Below are positions 43,223 through 52,480 of a stretch of DNA of 64,000 nt, piece after piece. The number at the start of each line of letters is the position of its first letter. The first letter of the stretch is position 1. The translations under genes and the position numbers were made by a program. The notes under the pieces are model-generated. The model had not been told where the DNA came from. It did no database searches and saw only the letters and a program-made list of their open reading frames with translations. The DNA comes from Prochlorococcus marinus str. MIT 0912 (lineage in GTDB: Bacteria; Cyanobacteriota; Cyanobacteriia; PCC-6307; Cyanobiaceae), in assembly GCF_027359595.1 (NCBI RefSeq), contig NZ_CP114783.1, forward strand, positions 682,001-746,000, given 5' to 3'.

Positions 43223-44020
43223 TCAAGTTGAATAACTAGGCTGCATTTGTGTATCTCTAAGAGGGGCTTGATGAAGCTCCAAAACTGAATCATTCAAGAG
43301 ACAAAGCTGAATAGTTGATTCAATTTGTACGGAGTCAAGATTTTTCCCTTGAACAACAAGTTCAGATATTCTTGTAGGTCTACCACTAGGAGGTGAGACA
43401 GTATTAAGAGGTAAAAATTGCGAACCTTTTTGGCTAACAATCCAGTTAAAAAACATAGATCTACCATCGGGGATATTCATCAAGGCTTTAGCTCTATAAA
43501 CATCTCCATAAGCACCATTAACCAGCTCGAACCAAAAGGTATTCAGACTAGGTGGATCCCAAACATTCCGATGAAGCTTGAACCTGCATGATTCAATTTG
43601 ATTAAAATTCAATGTGTCATTAATGGGTAATTCCCTATCAAGTCCAAAATGAAGATATTTATCTGGTTCGAGATTTAAAGTTGCAAGTTGTTTGATTACG
43701 CGCGGGTCAATTCCAGCCAAACCAAGCTCTTTAGGAATTCGAAACTGAGGAAGCTCAATAAATATAAAAGAATCATCTTGATGCGAAATAGAGTCTGAAC
43801 TGGACCTTGATAAATCTATTAATTGAGGAATTTGATCTTTAAGAAAGGCATAGTCAATATCTGTAGAAGCTACTTGCTGTAGATCAATATCTCCGTAACC
43901 AGATAGACGTAAAAAACCACAACGACCTTTGTGTGACTTGAGATTATTAAGAATCCAATTCGTTTTGCCACAGCCTGGCGGTCCTGAAATCAGCCACGAA
44001 TTGCTGCCCATACAGCACAT
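43223..44020 (-). CDS. CobW-like P-loop nucleotide-binding protein
   Basis: The 265-residue protein has Walker A LISGPPGCGKTNWILNNL near residues 10-27 and a Walker B-like FIFIELPQFRIP near residue 95. The C-terminal NGAYGDVYRAKALMNIPDGR resembles the CobW C-terminal domain. COG0523/CobW proteins are metal-handling GTPases, several under Zur control. It lacks the canonical C-x-C-C metal motif, although its N-terminus is MCCMGS. A Fur/Zur-like box lies 32-56 bases upstream, consistent with metal regulation. Confidence 0.72.
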   Translation of the reverse strand: MCCMGSNSWLISGPPGCGKTNWILNNLKSHKGRCGFLRLSGYGDIDLQQVASTDIDYAFLKDQIPQLIDLSRSSSDSISHQDDSFIFIELPQFRIPKELGLAGIDPRVIKQLATLNLEPDKYLHFGLDRELPINDTLNFNQIESCRFKLHRNVWDPPSLNTFWFELVNGAYGDVYRAKALMNIPDGRSMFFNWIVSQKGSQFLPLNTVSPPSGRPTRISELVVQGKNLDSVQIESTIQLCLLNDSVLELHQAPLRDTQMQPSYST

Positions 44021-44051
44021 AAATCAATGTATAAGAATATACACTGAACAT

Positions 44052-44076
44052 GAAAACGATAATCATTATTGTTTTA
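44052..44076. promoter_or_regulatory. Fur/Zur-like operator upstream of the CobW-like operon
   Basis: GAAAACGATAAT-C-ATTATTGTTTTA is an inverted repeat with 10 of 12 arm positions paired, centred on 44064. It contains the ATAATNATTAT core of cyanobacterial Zur boxes and Fur-type sites. It ends 32 bases before the CobW-like ATG. Zur rather than Fur is inferred from the downstream genes. Confidence 0.65.
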
Positions 44077-44147
44077 TTACCTAGATATTTGATTATTTAG
44101 ACACCCTGTCTCAAAAAAACAACCTTCCCCGTCTCAAAAAGTTAGAC

Positions 44148-44180
44148 AAAAGGTTAGACAAGCGTTTTGTCTAACCTTTT
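44148..44180 (-). terminator. Rho-independent terminator downstream of ychF
   Basis: A 14-bp perfect stem AAAAGGTTAGACAA/TTGTCTAACCTTTT with a 5-base loop, followed by TTTTTG on the minus strand. It lies about 25 bases after the ychF stop. The sequence AAAAAGTTAGACAA next to it (44136-44149) recurs at 41607-41620. Confidence 0.88.
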
Positions 44181-44204
44181 AGAAGCCTTGGTATAAATAG
44201 TCTT

Positions 44205-45296
44205 CTATACGTTGAATAAAAACTCCATCACGTCGCCTTCATTCACTACATATTCTTTCCCTTCACTTCTTAACCAACCTTTGTTACGAGCTTCCGCCAA
44301 AGATCCTGCGTCAAGTAGTTTTTTATATGAAATTGTTTGAGCTCGAATAAATCCCTTTTCAAAATCTGTATGAATTACCCCAGCTGCTTGAGGAGCTGTC
44401 ATCCCATCAGAAATAGTCCAAGCTTTAGTTTCTTTTTCTCCAGTAGTGAAATACGTGCTTAACCCCAGCAATCGATATGTAGCTTTAATAAGACTAATTA
44501 AACCTCCTTCTTCAACTCCTAAACCATTTAAATAATCATCTCTTTCCTCCTCACCCAATTCAATCAGCTCAGACTCAACCTGAGCTGAAATCTTCACGCA
44601 TTCAGAACCCTCTTTGGTTGCAAGTATATTTACTTCTTCTGAAAAGGAATTACCCTTCGCAAGTTCATCCTCACCAAGATTAGTTGCATAAATAATTGGT
44701 TTTTCCGTTAACAAGCCTAATGGTTTAATTAATTTTTTTTCTTCATCAGTTAATGAAACACTCCTAACTGCATTTTCATTTTCAAGGGCTTCGCTTAATT
44801 TTTCCAAAACCTCATCTTCTAGCTTAGCTTCCTTATTGGTACCTATTTGTTTTTTTAATCTAGTTCTGCGTTTTTCTATCTGATTCAAATCTGATAACGC
44901 TAATTCTAAATTTATTATCTCAATATCTCTTAATGGGTCTACTGATCCAGAAACATGAATAACATCATTATCTCTAAAACATCTAATCACATGAACTATT
45001 GCATCCACCTCCCTTATGTTTGCTAAGAATTTGTTGCCCAATCCTTCCCCTTTACTAGCTCCCTTAACAAGACCAGCAATATCGACAAATTCTATCCTAG
45101 TTGGAATAATTTGTTTACTGTTACTGAGTTCACCAAGCAAATTCAAACGTTGATCGGGTACAGAAACAGAACCTACATTGGGTTCAATCGTACAAAAAGG
45201 AAAGTTTGCTGCTTGAGCTTGAGCATTCGCGACAAGAGCATTAAATAAAGTGGACTTTCCAACATTTGGGAGTCCTACAATTCCGGCCTTAAGCAT
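44205..45296 (-). CDS. ychF: Ribosome-associated ATPase/GTPase YchF (OLA1)
   Basis: The 363-residue protein has the P-loop [20 protein letters not shown] at the N-terminus, the [18 protein letters not shown] switch region and a C-terminal TGS domain ([15 protein letters not shown]... ending EFLFNV). YchF binds ATP and the ribosome and is tied to redox and stress responses. The last codons of this gene are duplicated 2.7 kb away at 41531. Confidence 0.97.
   Translation of the reverse strand: MLKAGIVGLPNVGKSTLFNALVANAQAQAANFPFCTIEPNVGSVSVPDQRLNLLGELSNSKQIIPTRIEFVDIAGLVKGASKGEGLGNKFLANIREVDAIVHVIRCFRDNDVIHVSGSVDPLRDIEIINLELALSDLNQIEKRRTRLKKQIGTNKEAKLEDEVLEKLSEALENENAVRSVSLTDEEKKLIKPLGLLTEKPIIYATNLGEDELAKGNSFSEEVNILATKEGSECVKISAQVESELIELGEEERDDYLNGLGVEEGGLISLIKATYRLLGLSTYFTTGEKETKAWTISDGMTAPQAAGVIHTDFEKGFIRAQTISYKKLLDAGSLAEARNKGWLRSEGKEYVVNEGDVMEFLFNV
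44209..44234. repeat. Right copy of the 26-bp direct repeat, in the ychF 3' end
   Basis: Encodes the last residues of YchF on the minus strand. Together with 41531-41556 it brackets the three-gene CobW/phosphoesterase operon, about 2.65 kb. Confidence 0.9.
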
Positions 45297-45462
45297 TGAA
45301 ATTGGTCTTTGAAAGAAGCCAGCTGATTAATTTGACTAAATTAAACCCAATAGTGCCCTTTAACAGCGAAAATATAGTTATAAATCTCCAAAGGAAAGTT
45401 TTTAAACTTTTTCTTTACATCATCAAAACTTCTAAAACTCTTGAGAACTTGATTTTCACAAA

Positions 45463-46536
45463 ATGATCTGGAAAAACATCAAAAAGAAAAAATTTTTAGG
45501 CCTCATTGCACTTTCAGTCTTAAGTGTTGGTGGAATTAGTTTTAAACTTTCACAAGGGAATGGATCTAATAAAGACATAACTGAATTTACAATTTCAGCG
45601 AAAAGCGGCAGCTTGCCTGGACTGATAACAGCAAGTGGTGAATTAAAAGCAAATAAAAGCGTAAATGTAAGTCCAAAAAGACAAGGAATACTTGATGAGA
45701 TTTTCGTGGAGGAGGGAGATCAGGTTAAGAAAGGAGATCTAATTGCAAAAATGGATTTTGGAGACTTGGAATTTAGAATTGACGAGATAAAGGCTAATTA
45801 TGAGACTCAAAAATCGAGTTACCTAAGAAGGAAGATGCTCTTCAATGAAGGGGCTATTAGTGCAGAAGAGTATGAAGAATATAAAAATAAATTTTTAAGC
45901 AGCGAAGCTAAATTCAAACAAATAGAAGTCGAAGAGAATGAGACAAACATACGAGCACCATTTAGAGGAGTAATAACTAGCAGATACGCAGTTCCTGGAG
46001 CTTTCGTAACTCCTACTACCTCTGCTTCTTCATCAAGAGAGGGTGGGGCTACTAGTTCATCAATAGTCAAACTTTCTCAAGGGCTTGAAATAGTTGCGAA
46101 AGTTCCTGAGAGTGATATTGGAAGAATCAAAACAGGTCAAGAAGCAAGTATCAGAGTAGATGCTTTTCCTGATAAGCGCTTTAAAGCCGTTGTTTCCAAA
46201 ATTTCTCCGAGTGCAATCAAAAACAACAACGTAACTTCATTTGAAGTTACGTTGTTGTTGGGCAATAGGCCTAAAGATTTACGGTTAGGAATGACATCTG
46301 ATATCAACTTTCAAACAGGAGCGACCAAAATCAACACTCTTATCCCAACTGTTGCAATTGTCACGGAAGAGGGGAAAACTGGAGTTCTTATAGTTGGCAA
46401 AAACAATCAACCAGAATTTAAAAAAGTTGAATTAGGAATAAGCAGCGGTAGCAAGACTGCAATAATATCTGGATTAGAACCAGGAGACAAAATTTTCATT
46501 GATCTTCCTCCTTGGGCTAAAAAAAGGAAAAATTAA
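45463..46536 (+). CDS. HlyD/RND-type periplasmic adaptor protein
   Basis: The 357-residue membrane-fusion protein has an N-terminal anchor (KFLGLIALSVLSVGGISF). A lipoyl/biotinyl-type half motif GILDEIFVEEGDQVKKGDLIAKMD lies near residue 75. A helical hairpin (ETQKSSYLRRKMLFNEGAIS), a second lipoyl half (IRAPFRGVITSRYAVPGAFV) and a beta-barrel domain follow. It would link an inner-membrane exporter to the outer membrane. No transporter gene is adjacent. The coding region contains an 18-bp perfect inverted repeat at 46222-46259. Confidence 0.88.
   Translation: MIWKNIKKKKFLGLIALSVLSVGGISFKLSQGNGSNKDITEFTISAKSGSLPGLITASGELKANKSVNVSPKRQGILDEIFVEEGDQVKKGDLIAKMDFGDLEFRIDEIKANYETQKSSYLRRKMLFNEGAISAEEYEEYKNKFLSSEAKFKQIEVEENETNIRAPFRGVITSRYAVPGAFVTPTTSASSSREGGATSSSIVKLSQGLEIVAKVPESDIGRIKTGQEASIRVDAFPDKRFKAVVSKISPSAIKNNNVTSFEVTLLLGNRPKDLRLGMTSDINFQTGATKINTLIPTVAIVTEEGKTGVLIVGKNNQPEFKKVELGISSGSKTAIISGLEPGDKIFIDLPPWAKKRKN
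46222..46259. repeat. 18-bp perfect inverted repeat inside a coding region
   Basis: AACAACAACGTAACTTCA and its reverse complement are separated by two bases. It lies within the adaptor protein CDS, encoding NNNVTSFEVTLLL. Confidence 0.93.
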
Positions 46537-46562
46537 TAACTTAATCTCATAATGAATGTTTC

Positions 46563-49520
46563 ATGAAAGAAATAAAAAAGCCAACTTTATTATTGGTTGA
46601 TGGCCATTCTTTAGCTTTTAGAAGTTTTTATGCTTTTAGCAAAGGAGGTGAAGGAGGTCTTACCACAAAGGAAGGATTGCCTACAAGTGTGACCTATGGT
46701 TTTCTAAAAAGCCTTTTAGATAATTGCAAATCTATCGAGCCTAAAGGAATCACAATTGCTTTTGATACTGCTGAGCCAACATTTCGCCACAAGGAAGATC
46801 CAAACTACAAAGCCAATCGAGATGTAGCACCAGATGTATTTTTTCAAGATTTAGATCAACTAGAGGAGATTCTCAAAGAAAGTCTGAATCTATCTATATG
46901 CAAAGCCCCAGGATATGAGGCTGATGATGTCTTAGGAACACTCGCCAATGATGCCGCTGATAAAGGATGGAGTGTCAGAATCCTTTCTGGAGATAGAGAC
47001 CTATTTCAATTAGTGGATGACAAAAGAGATATCGCAGTCTTGTACATGGGTGGTGGTCCTTATGCAAAAAGCGGAAATCCTAGACTGATTAATGAAGAGG
47101 GTGTGAAGGAGAAACTTGGCGTCAATCCAAACAAAGTAATAGATCTGAAAGCCTTAACTGGGGATAGCTCAGATAATATTCCTGGCGTCAAAGGAGTAGG
47201 TCCAAAAACAGCAATAAATCTTTTAAACGAAAACAATGATCTTGATGGAGTCTATAAATCACTCCAGGAGCTAGAGAAAGAAGGGGAAAAAGCTAAAAGA
47301 GGCGCCATAAAAGGAGCAGTAAGATTAAAGCTAAAAGCAGACAAAGATAATGCATATCTCTCAAGAAAACTTGCAGAAATATTAATTAAAATTCCTATAA
47401 GTCCAAAAATAGAACATAACTTAAAAGGTATTAATGAATCAAAACTAAATGAAAGCCTTGAAAAACTTGAGTTACATAGTTTATTAAAACAAGTTTCAAC
47501 TTTTAAAGCTCTATTTTCTAAAGAAGGTTTATCAGAAAAAGACAACATAAACTTACCAAAAGAAAGTAAGATTGCTAATAGTAAGAGCGATAATATTCAA
47601 CTAACTAGGCTTAATAAAATAACAGAGATTCCTCAGATAGAGCCTAAGATTATAAATAATCTGGCAGAACTTAATAATTTTGTTGAGAAAATAATGAAAC
47701 ATAAAGATGAGATGAAACCAATAGCAATCGATACCGAAACAACCAATTTGAATCCTTTTAAAGCTGAACTTGTAGGCTTAGGGTTTTGTTTTGGTGAATC
47801 ATTAAAAGATATAGTTTATATACCAATAGGACATCAAAATAAAGAAGATTTAATAGAAATTAATCATAGAAATCAATTAAAGATTGAAGAAGTTATATAT
47901 GCACTTCAGGATTGGTTCTCTAGCAATGAAAATCCTAAAACACTACAGAATGCAAAATACGACAGACTGATTTTACTGAGACATGGAATCATATTAAATG
48001 GCGTAGTAATTGATACTTTACTTGCAGATTACATATTTGATGCGACTCTTAAACATAGTTTAGACGAAATTGCTTATAGAGAATTTGGATTTAAGCCCAA
48101 AAGTTTTTCTGATGTTGTCAAAAAAGGAGAAGACTTCTCTTATGTGGACATTAAGTCTGCGAGTATGTACTGCGGGATGGACGTTTATTTAACAAGAAAA
48201 TTAGCAATTATTTATATTAATAGATTAAAAGGAACAAGTACAAAATTAATAAAATTACTCAAAGAAGTTGAACAACCTCTTGAGCAGATCCTAGCAGAAA
48301 TAGAATCCACAGGCATCATTATTGATATACCTTATCTAAAAGATTTATCTTTAGAGTTAACAAAAACATTAGATACCATCGAGGAAGAAGTTTATAAGAT
48401 TGCAGGAAGTGAGTTTAACCTTTCATCACCTAAACAATTAGGTGAATTACTTTTTGAGAAACTTGATTTAAATAGGAAAAAATCAAGAAAAACAAAAACT
48501 GGATGGAGCACAGATGCAGGTGTATTGGAAAAACTGGAATCAGACCATCCAATAGTAAAAATGATCATTGAACATCGCACTATAAGTAAGTTGCTTAATA
48601 CTTATGTAGATGCTTTACCTCAGCTTATTGAAAAAGAAACGGGAAGAGTACATACAGACTTCAATCAAGCCGTAACCGCTACTGGAAGATTAAGTAGTAG
48701 CAATCCAAATCTCCAAAACATCCCTATTAGAACTGAATTTAGTAGACGAATAAGAAAAGCTTTTCTTCCGCAAAAAGATTGGAAACTTCTAAGCGCAGAC
48801 TATTCACAAATTGAACTTCGTATACTCACACACCTTTCAGGTGAAGAAGTACTAAAAAATGCTTATTTAAAAAACGAAGATGTTCACTCTTTAACAGCAA
48901 AAATTTTATTTGAAAAAGATGCTATTGACGCCGATGAAAGAAGAATAGGAAAAACAATTAATTTTGGTGTTATTTATGGTATGGGGGCTCAAAGGTTCGC
49001 AAGATCAACAGGTGTTTCATTAATAGAAGCAAAATATTTTTTAAGCAAATTCAAAGAACGTTATCCAGCCGTTTTTAAATTTTTAGAATATCAAGAAAGA
49101 CTTGCTCTAAGCCAAGGGTTTGTTGAAACATTGCTTGGAAGAAGACGGTATTTTCATTTCAATAAAAATGGGCTTGGAAGACTTCTTGGAACCCCACCAA
49201 ATGAAATTGATTTAACTACTGCTAGAAGAGCAGGTATGGAAGCCCAACAATTAAGAGCCGCGGCAAACGCACCTATTCAAGGATCTAGTGCAGACATAAT
49301 TAAGCTTGCAATGATTCAATTGCATACCGCTTTGAGAAAAACTGGATTAGCAGCGAAAATTCTACTTCAAGTACATGATGAACTCGTGCTAGAAGTTGAT
49401 CCCAAAGATTTAAAAGAAACAAAACTACTTGTCCAAAACACTATGGAGAATGCTGTAAAACTTAGCGTCCCTCTTATCGTTGAAACAGGCGTTGGAGTAA
49501 ATTGGATGGAGGCAAAATAG
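46563..49520 (+). CDS. polA: DNA polymerase I
   Basis: The 985-residue enzyme has three domains. A 5'-3' exonuclease (residues 1-300) has LLVDGHSLAFRSFYAF and ALTGDSSDNIPGVKGVGPKTA. A 3'-5' exonuclease opens AIDTETTNLNPFKAELVG near residue 390. The polymerase carries motif A LLSADYSQIELRILTHLSGE, motif B RRIGKTINFGVIYGMGAQRF and motif C LLQVHDELVLEVD. DTET and YCGMDVYLT suggest that the proofreading site is intact. It functions in repair and Okazaki fragment processing. ATG start. Confidence 0.98.
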   Translation: MKEIKKPTLLLVDGHSLAFRSFYAFSKGGEGGLTTKEGLPTSVTYGFLKSLLDNCKSIEPKGITIAFDTAEPTFRHKEDPNYKANRDVAPDVFFQDLDQLEEILKESLNLSICKAPGYEADDVLGTLANDAADKGWSVRILSGDRDLFQLVDDKRDIAVLYMGGGPYAKSGNPRLINEEGVKEKLGVNPNKVIDLKALTGDSSDNIPGVKGVGPKTAINLLNENNDLDGVYKSLQELEKEGEKAKRGAIKGAVRLKLKADKDNAYLSRKLAEILIKIPISPKIEHNLKGINESKLNESLEKLELHSLLKQVSTFKALFSKEGLSEKDNINLPKESKIANSKSDNIQLTRLNKITEIPQIEPKIINNLAELNNFVEKIMKHKDEMKPIAIDTETTNLNPFKAELVGLGFCFGESLKDIVYIPIGHQNKEDLIEINHRNQLKIEEVIYALQDWFSSNENPKTLQNAKYDRLILLRHGIILNGVVIDTLLADYIFDATLKHSLDEIAYREFGFKPKSFSDVVKKGEDFSYVDIKSASMYCGMDVYLTRKLAIIYINRLKGTSTKLIKLLKEVEQPLEQILAEIESTGIIIDIPYLKDLSLELTKTLDTIEEEVYKIAGSEFNLSSPKQLGELLFEKLDLNRKKSRKTKTGWSTDAGVLEKLESDHPIVKMIIEHRTISKLLNTYVDALPQLIEKETGRVHTDFNQAVTATGRLSSSNPNLQNIPIRTEFSRRIRKAFLPQKDWKLLSADYSQIELRILTHLSGEEVLKNAYLKNEDVHSLTAKILFEKDAIDADERRIGKTINFGVIYGMGAQRFARSTGVSLIEAKYFLSKFKERYPAVFKFLEYQERLALSQGFVETLLGRRRYFHFNKNGLGRLLGTPPNEIDLTTARRAGMEAQQLRAAANAPIQGSSADIIKLAMIQLHTALRKTGLAAKILLQVHDELVLEVDPKDLKETKLLVQNTMENAVKLSVPLIVETGVGVNWMEAK

Positions 49521-49563
49521 TTGCTGACAAATTCAATATTTGCTCACATTTTTATCTAAGAAA

Positions 49564-51066
49564 TTGTCCTTAAAATTCACAAACACCTTATCCAAAAAGA
49601 AAGAGGATTTTACTACTATAAATCCTAATCAAGTTAAGATATATTGTTGTGGTGTAACTGTTTATGATCTTTGTCATCTTGGACATGCAAGAAGTTATCT
49701 CAATTGGGATGTATTGAGACGGTTTTTAATTTGGAAAGGATTTGAAGTTAAATTTGTGCAAAACTTCACTGATATTGATGACAAAATTATTAATCGAGCA
49801 GAGAAAGAAGGGTGTTCTACTGATGAATTAAGTGAAAGAAATATTGATGAATTTCACAAAGATATGGATACTCTTTCCATTCTTAGACCAAGCAGCATGC
49901 CAAGAGCAACAAAATGCCTACATCAAATCATTAATTTCATAGAAGAATTAGAACAAAAGAAAGTAGCTTACTCATCAAATGGTGATGTTTATTTTTCAGT
50001 AGGTAAACATAAAAATTATGGGAAACTTAGTGGTAGAGAAATTGAAAATCAGATAGATAATGCCGCAGGTCGATTAAAAGTAAATCAAGAAGTAAGTAAA
50101 AAGAATTCACTTGATTTTGCTCTCTGGAAAAAGTCCAAACCAGGGGAGATTAGTTACTCTTCTCCTTGGGGGCATGGCAGGCCAGGATGGCATATTGAGT
50201 GTTCAGCAATGGTTAAAGAAGAATTAGGAGAAAGTATTGATATTCATCTTGGTGGATCAGACCTGATATTTCCTCACCATGAGAATGAAATAGCTCAATC
50301 TGAAGCATGTAATGGAAAAGAGTTAGCAAAATACTGGCTTCACAATGGAATGGTTAACGTTGGGGGTGAAAAGATGAGTAAATCACTAGGGAATTTCACA
50401 ACCATAAGATCTTTATTAGAGGAAGGTATTTCACCTATGACTTTGAGATTTTTTGTCTTACAAACTAACTATCGAAAGCCCTTAGATTTTACTGAAGAAG
50501 CTCTAAAAGCTGCTTCAAAAGGATGGGAAAGATTAAATAATTGCCTTTCTTTTGGTTATATTTATAAAATTAAGTATCAAGCTAAAAAAGAAATCAACCT
50601 AGATCAACCTATAAAAAGATCTGCCAACAATAAACTTGATAAAGAATCATTTAAATTATTATCAGACTTTGAAAACTATATGGATGACGATCTAAATACA
50701 TCTGGAGCTTTATCTATACTTTTTGAATTGTCTCAACCTATTAGAAAGTGTATAAATTTATTAAAAGGAAAAAATATCAATGAAGTTGACGAAGATATTT
50801 TAAATCAAGTTTTTAATAAATGGGAATTACTCTCTGAGTTGGCAGGAGTTCTGGGCTTAAAAGTAGATTTAAATCAAGAGAAACCAAAAAACAAGACTGA
50901 ATTTGACACTAATAAAATTGAACAACTTATCAAGAAAAGATCCTTAGCAAAAGCTAATAAAGACTTTTTACTCGCTGATAAAATAAGAGCTGATTTGAAA
51001 AATATTGGAATTGATTTAATTGATAAACCTAAAGGGGTTACTGAATGGAAACAAATTTCAGATTAA
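49564..51066 (+). CDS. cysS: Cysteinyl-tRNA synthetase
   Basis: The class I synthetase charges tRNA-Cys. The HIGH-type motif is CHLGHARSYLNWD, preceded by the zinc ligand in VKIYCCGVTVYDLCHLG. The KMSKS loop is GGEKMSKSLGNF, and GWHIECSAM with PHHENEIAQSE carries other zinc ligands. The frame opens at TTG 49540, but TTG at 49564 (LSLKFTNTLSKKKEDF) matches the usual N-terminus, giving 500 residues. The 3' end overlaps the next gene's tail by 4 bases. Confidence 0.96.
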   Translation: MSLKFTNTLSKKKEDFTTINPNQVKIYCCGVTVYDLCHLGHARSYLNWDVLRRFLIWKGFEVKFVQNFTDIDDKIINRAEKEGCSTDELSERNIDEFHKDMDTLSILRPSSMPRATKCLHQIINFIEELEQKKVAYSSNGDVYFSVGKHKNYGKLSGREIENQIDNAAGRLKVNQEVSKKNSLDFALWKKSKPGEISYSSPWGHGRPGWHIECSAMVKEELGESIDIHLGGSDLIFPHHENEIAQSEACNGKELAKYWLHNGMVNVGGEKMSKSLGNFTTIRSLLEEGISPMTLRFFVLQTNYRKPLDFTEEALKAASKGWERLNNCLSFGYIYKIKYQAKKEINLDQPIKRSANNKLDKESFKLLSDFENYMDDDLNTSGALSILFELSQPIRKCINLLKGKNINEVDEDILNQVFNKWELLSELAGVLGLKVDLNQEKPKNKTEFDTNKIEQLIKKRSLAKANKDFLLADKIRADLKNIGIDLIDKPKGVTEWKQISD

Positions 51067-52388
51067 GCAAATGTATCTATTGTAGATAAGACTGTTAAAT
51101 AAAGTCCTATAGCAATAACTGGTGGAGACACCCAGCGCAGCATAAACTTTAGATACCTTCTAACTCTTAAATTAGAATTAGAATTTGCAAGATCCTCATC
51201 ATAACGATTTGGAACAATCCAACCCAAAAGAATTGAAATCAGAAGACCACCTAATATCAAGAGTGTATTACAGATAGCATCGGACTTGCCTAAAAAGTCT
51301 GTAGAAATAGCAGATGGTATTCCAATCAAAAAGATCAATAATGTTGAAGTCCAAACGGCCTTTTTCCTACTCCAATTCAGCCTGTCCATTAAAGAAGATA
51401 CTGGTACTTCCATTAATGAAATAGAAGAAGTAATAGCAGCTATAAAGGCCAATCCGAAGAAAACGGCAGCAATCAATCTCCCAAACAATCCAAGATTTGC
51501 AAATCCAGTTGGAAGAGCAATAAATAAAGTCCCAACAGTTGATTCACTGATAACATCTTTCAAACCAAAACTCATAACGACAGGGAATGTAATAAGCCCG
51601 GCAAGTAAGCCCACAGCAGTATCCAAAGTTGCAACTCTCAAAGCTTCTTTAGGAAGATGATTTTTACGGTTTAGATATGAAGAATAGGCAACCATAATTC
51701 CAATACCCAAACTTAAAGAAAAGAAAGCTTGTTTAAATGCATTACTTATTGTGTTTTTATCAAAAAGTTGAGATGAATCCCATTTAAGTAAAAATGATGT
51801 ATATCCTTCCCATGACCCAGATAAAGTTGCAGCCCATATAGCTAACAACAAAAGGAGTCCAAATAAAAATGGCATTGCCCATTTTGTTAGTTTTTCTATA
51901 CCTCCACGAACGCCTGCAACAACAACAAAAGCAGTTAACAATAAGCTGATTATTTGACCTACAAATACACTATTACCACTGCTAATTTTACCAAAAAATT
52001 CTCCCGCCTCAGTCATATCTGAGGGTAGGCCGATAAATAAGGAATGGAAGAAAGTATCAATTGTCCATCCCATTATCACTGCGTAATAAGAAAGAATTCC
52101 ACAAGAAGCTATTGCAAATAACCAGCCTAGAGGCTTCCAATTCTCTCCAGCAGCTTTGATTGGAGCAAGGAAAGGACTACTTGCAGTGCTTCTCCCCAAG
52201 ACCATCTCTGCAACTAAGACAGGTAGGCAAACAACTAAAACAACCAATACATAAAGAATAAGAAAAGCAAGTCCACCGCCTTGAGATGACCTATAAGCAA
52301 AGCCCCAAAGATTTCCAAGGCCTACAGCACTACCGGCCGCGGCGAGTGCGAATCCCAGTCCTGATCTCCATTGTTCCCTTTCTTGCAT
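51063..52388 (-). CDS. Sodium-dependent symporter of the SNF (NSS) family
   Basis: The 441-residue protein has about eleven to twelve hydrophobic segments. It starts WRSGLGFALAAAGSAVGLGN, the canonical NSS helix 1 with its unwound Na+/substrate site, followed by LWGFAYRSSQGGGLAFLILY. FKQAFFSLSLGIGIMVAYSSYL is the helix 6 region. NSS carriers take up amino acids or osmolytes with Na+; the solute is unknown. ATG start. Confidence 0.93.
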   Translation of the reverse strand: MQEREQWRSGLGFALAAAGSAVGLGNLWGFAYRSSQGGGLAFLILYVLVVLVVCLPVLVAEMVLGRSTASSPFLAPIKAAGENWKPLGWLFAIASCGILSYYAVIMGWTIDTFFHSLFIGLPSDMTEAGEFFGKISSGNSVFVGQIISLLLTAFVVVAGVRGGIEKLTKWAMPFLFGLLLLLAIWAATLSGSWEGYTSFLLKWDSSQLFDKNTISNAFKQAFFSLSLGIGIMVAYSSYLNRKNHLPKEALRVATLDTAVGLLAGLITFPVVMSFGLKDVISESTVGTLFIALPTGFANLGLFGRLIAAVFFGLAFIAAITSSISLMEVPVSSLMDRLNWSRKKAVWTSTLLIFLIGIPSAISTDFLGKSDAICNTLLILGGLLISILLGWIVPNRYDEDLANSNSNLRVRRYLKFMLRWVSPPVIAIGLYLTVLSTIDTFA

Positions 52389-52480
52389 AATAAATCTCTA
52401 TTAAAATCCAGAAGAAACTGGTAAATATATAACTGGGTTATACCTTTAAATGGGAGACTGGTCATACTTGACTTCACAAT

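Noticed and set aside
41557-44208. Module as an insertion sequence or prophage fragment
   Set aside because: No transposase, integrase or terminal inverted repeats seen; only the direct repeat supports mobility.
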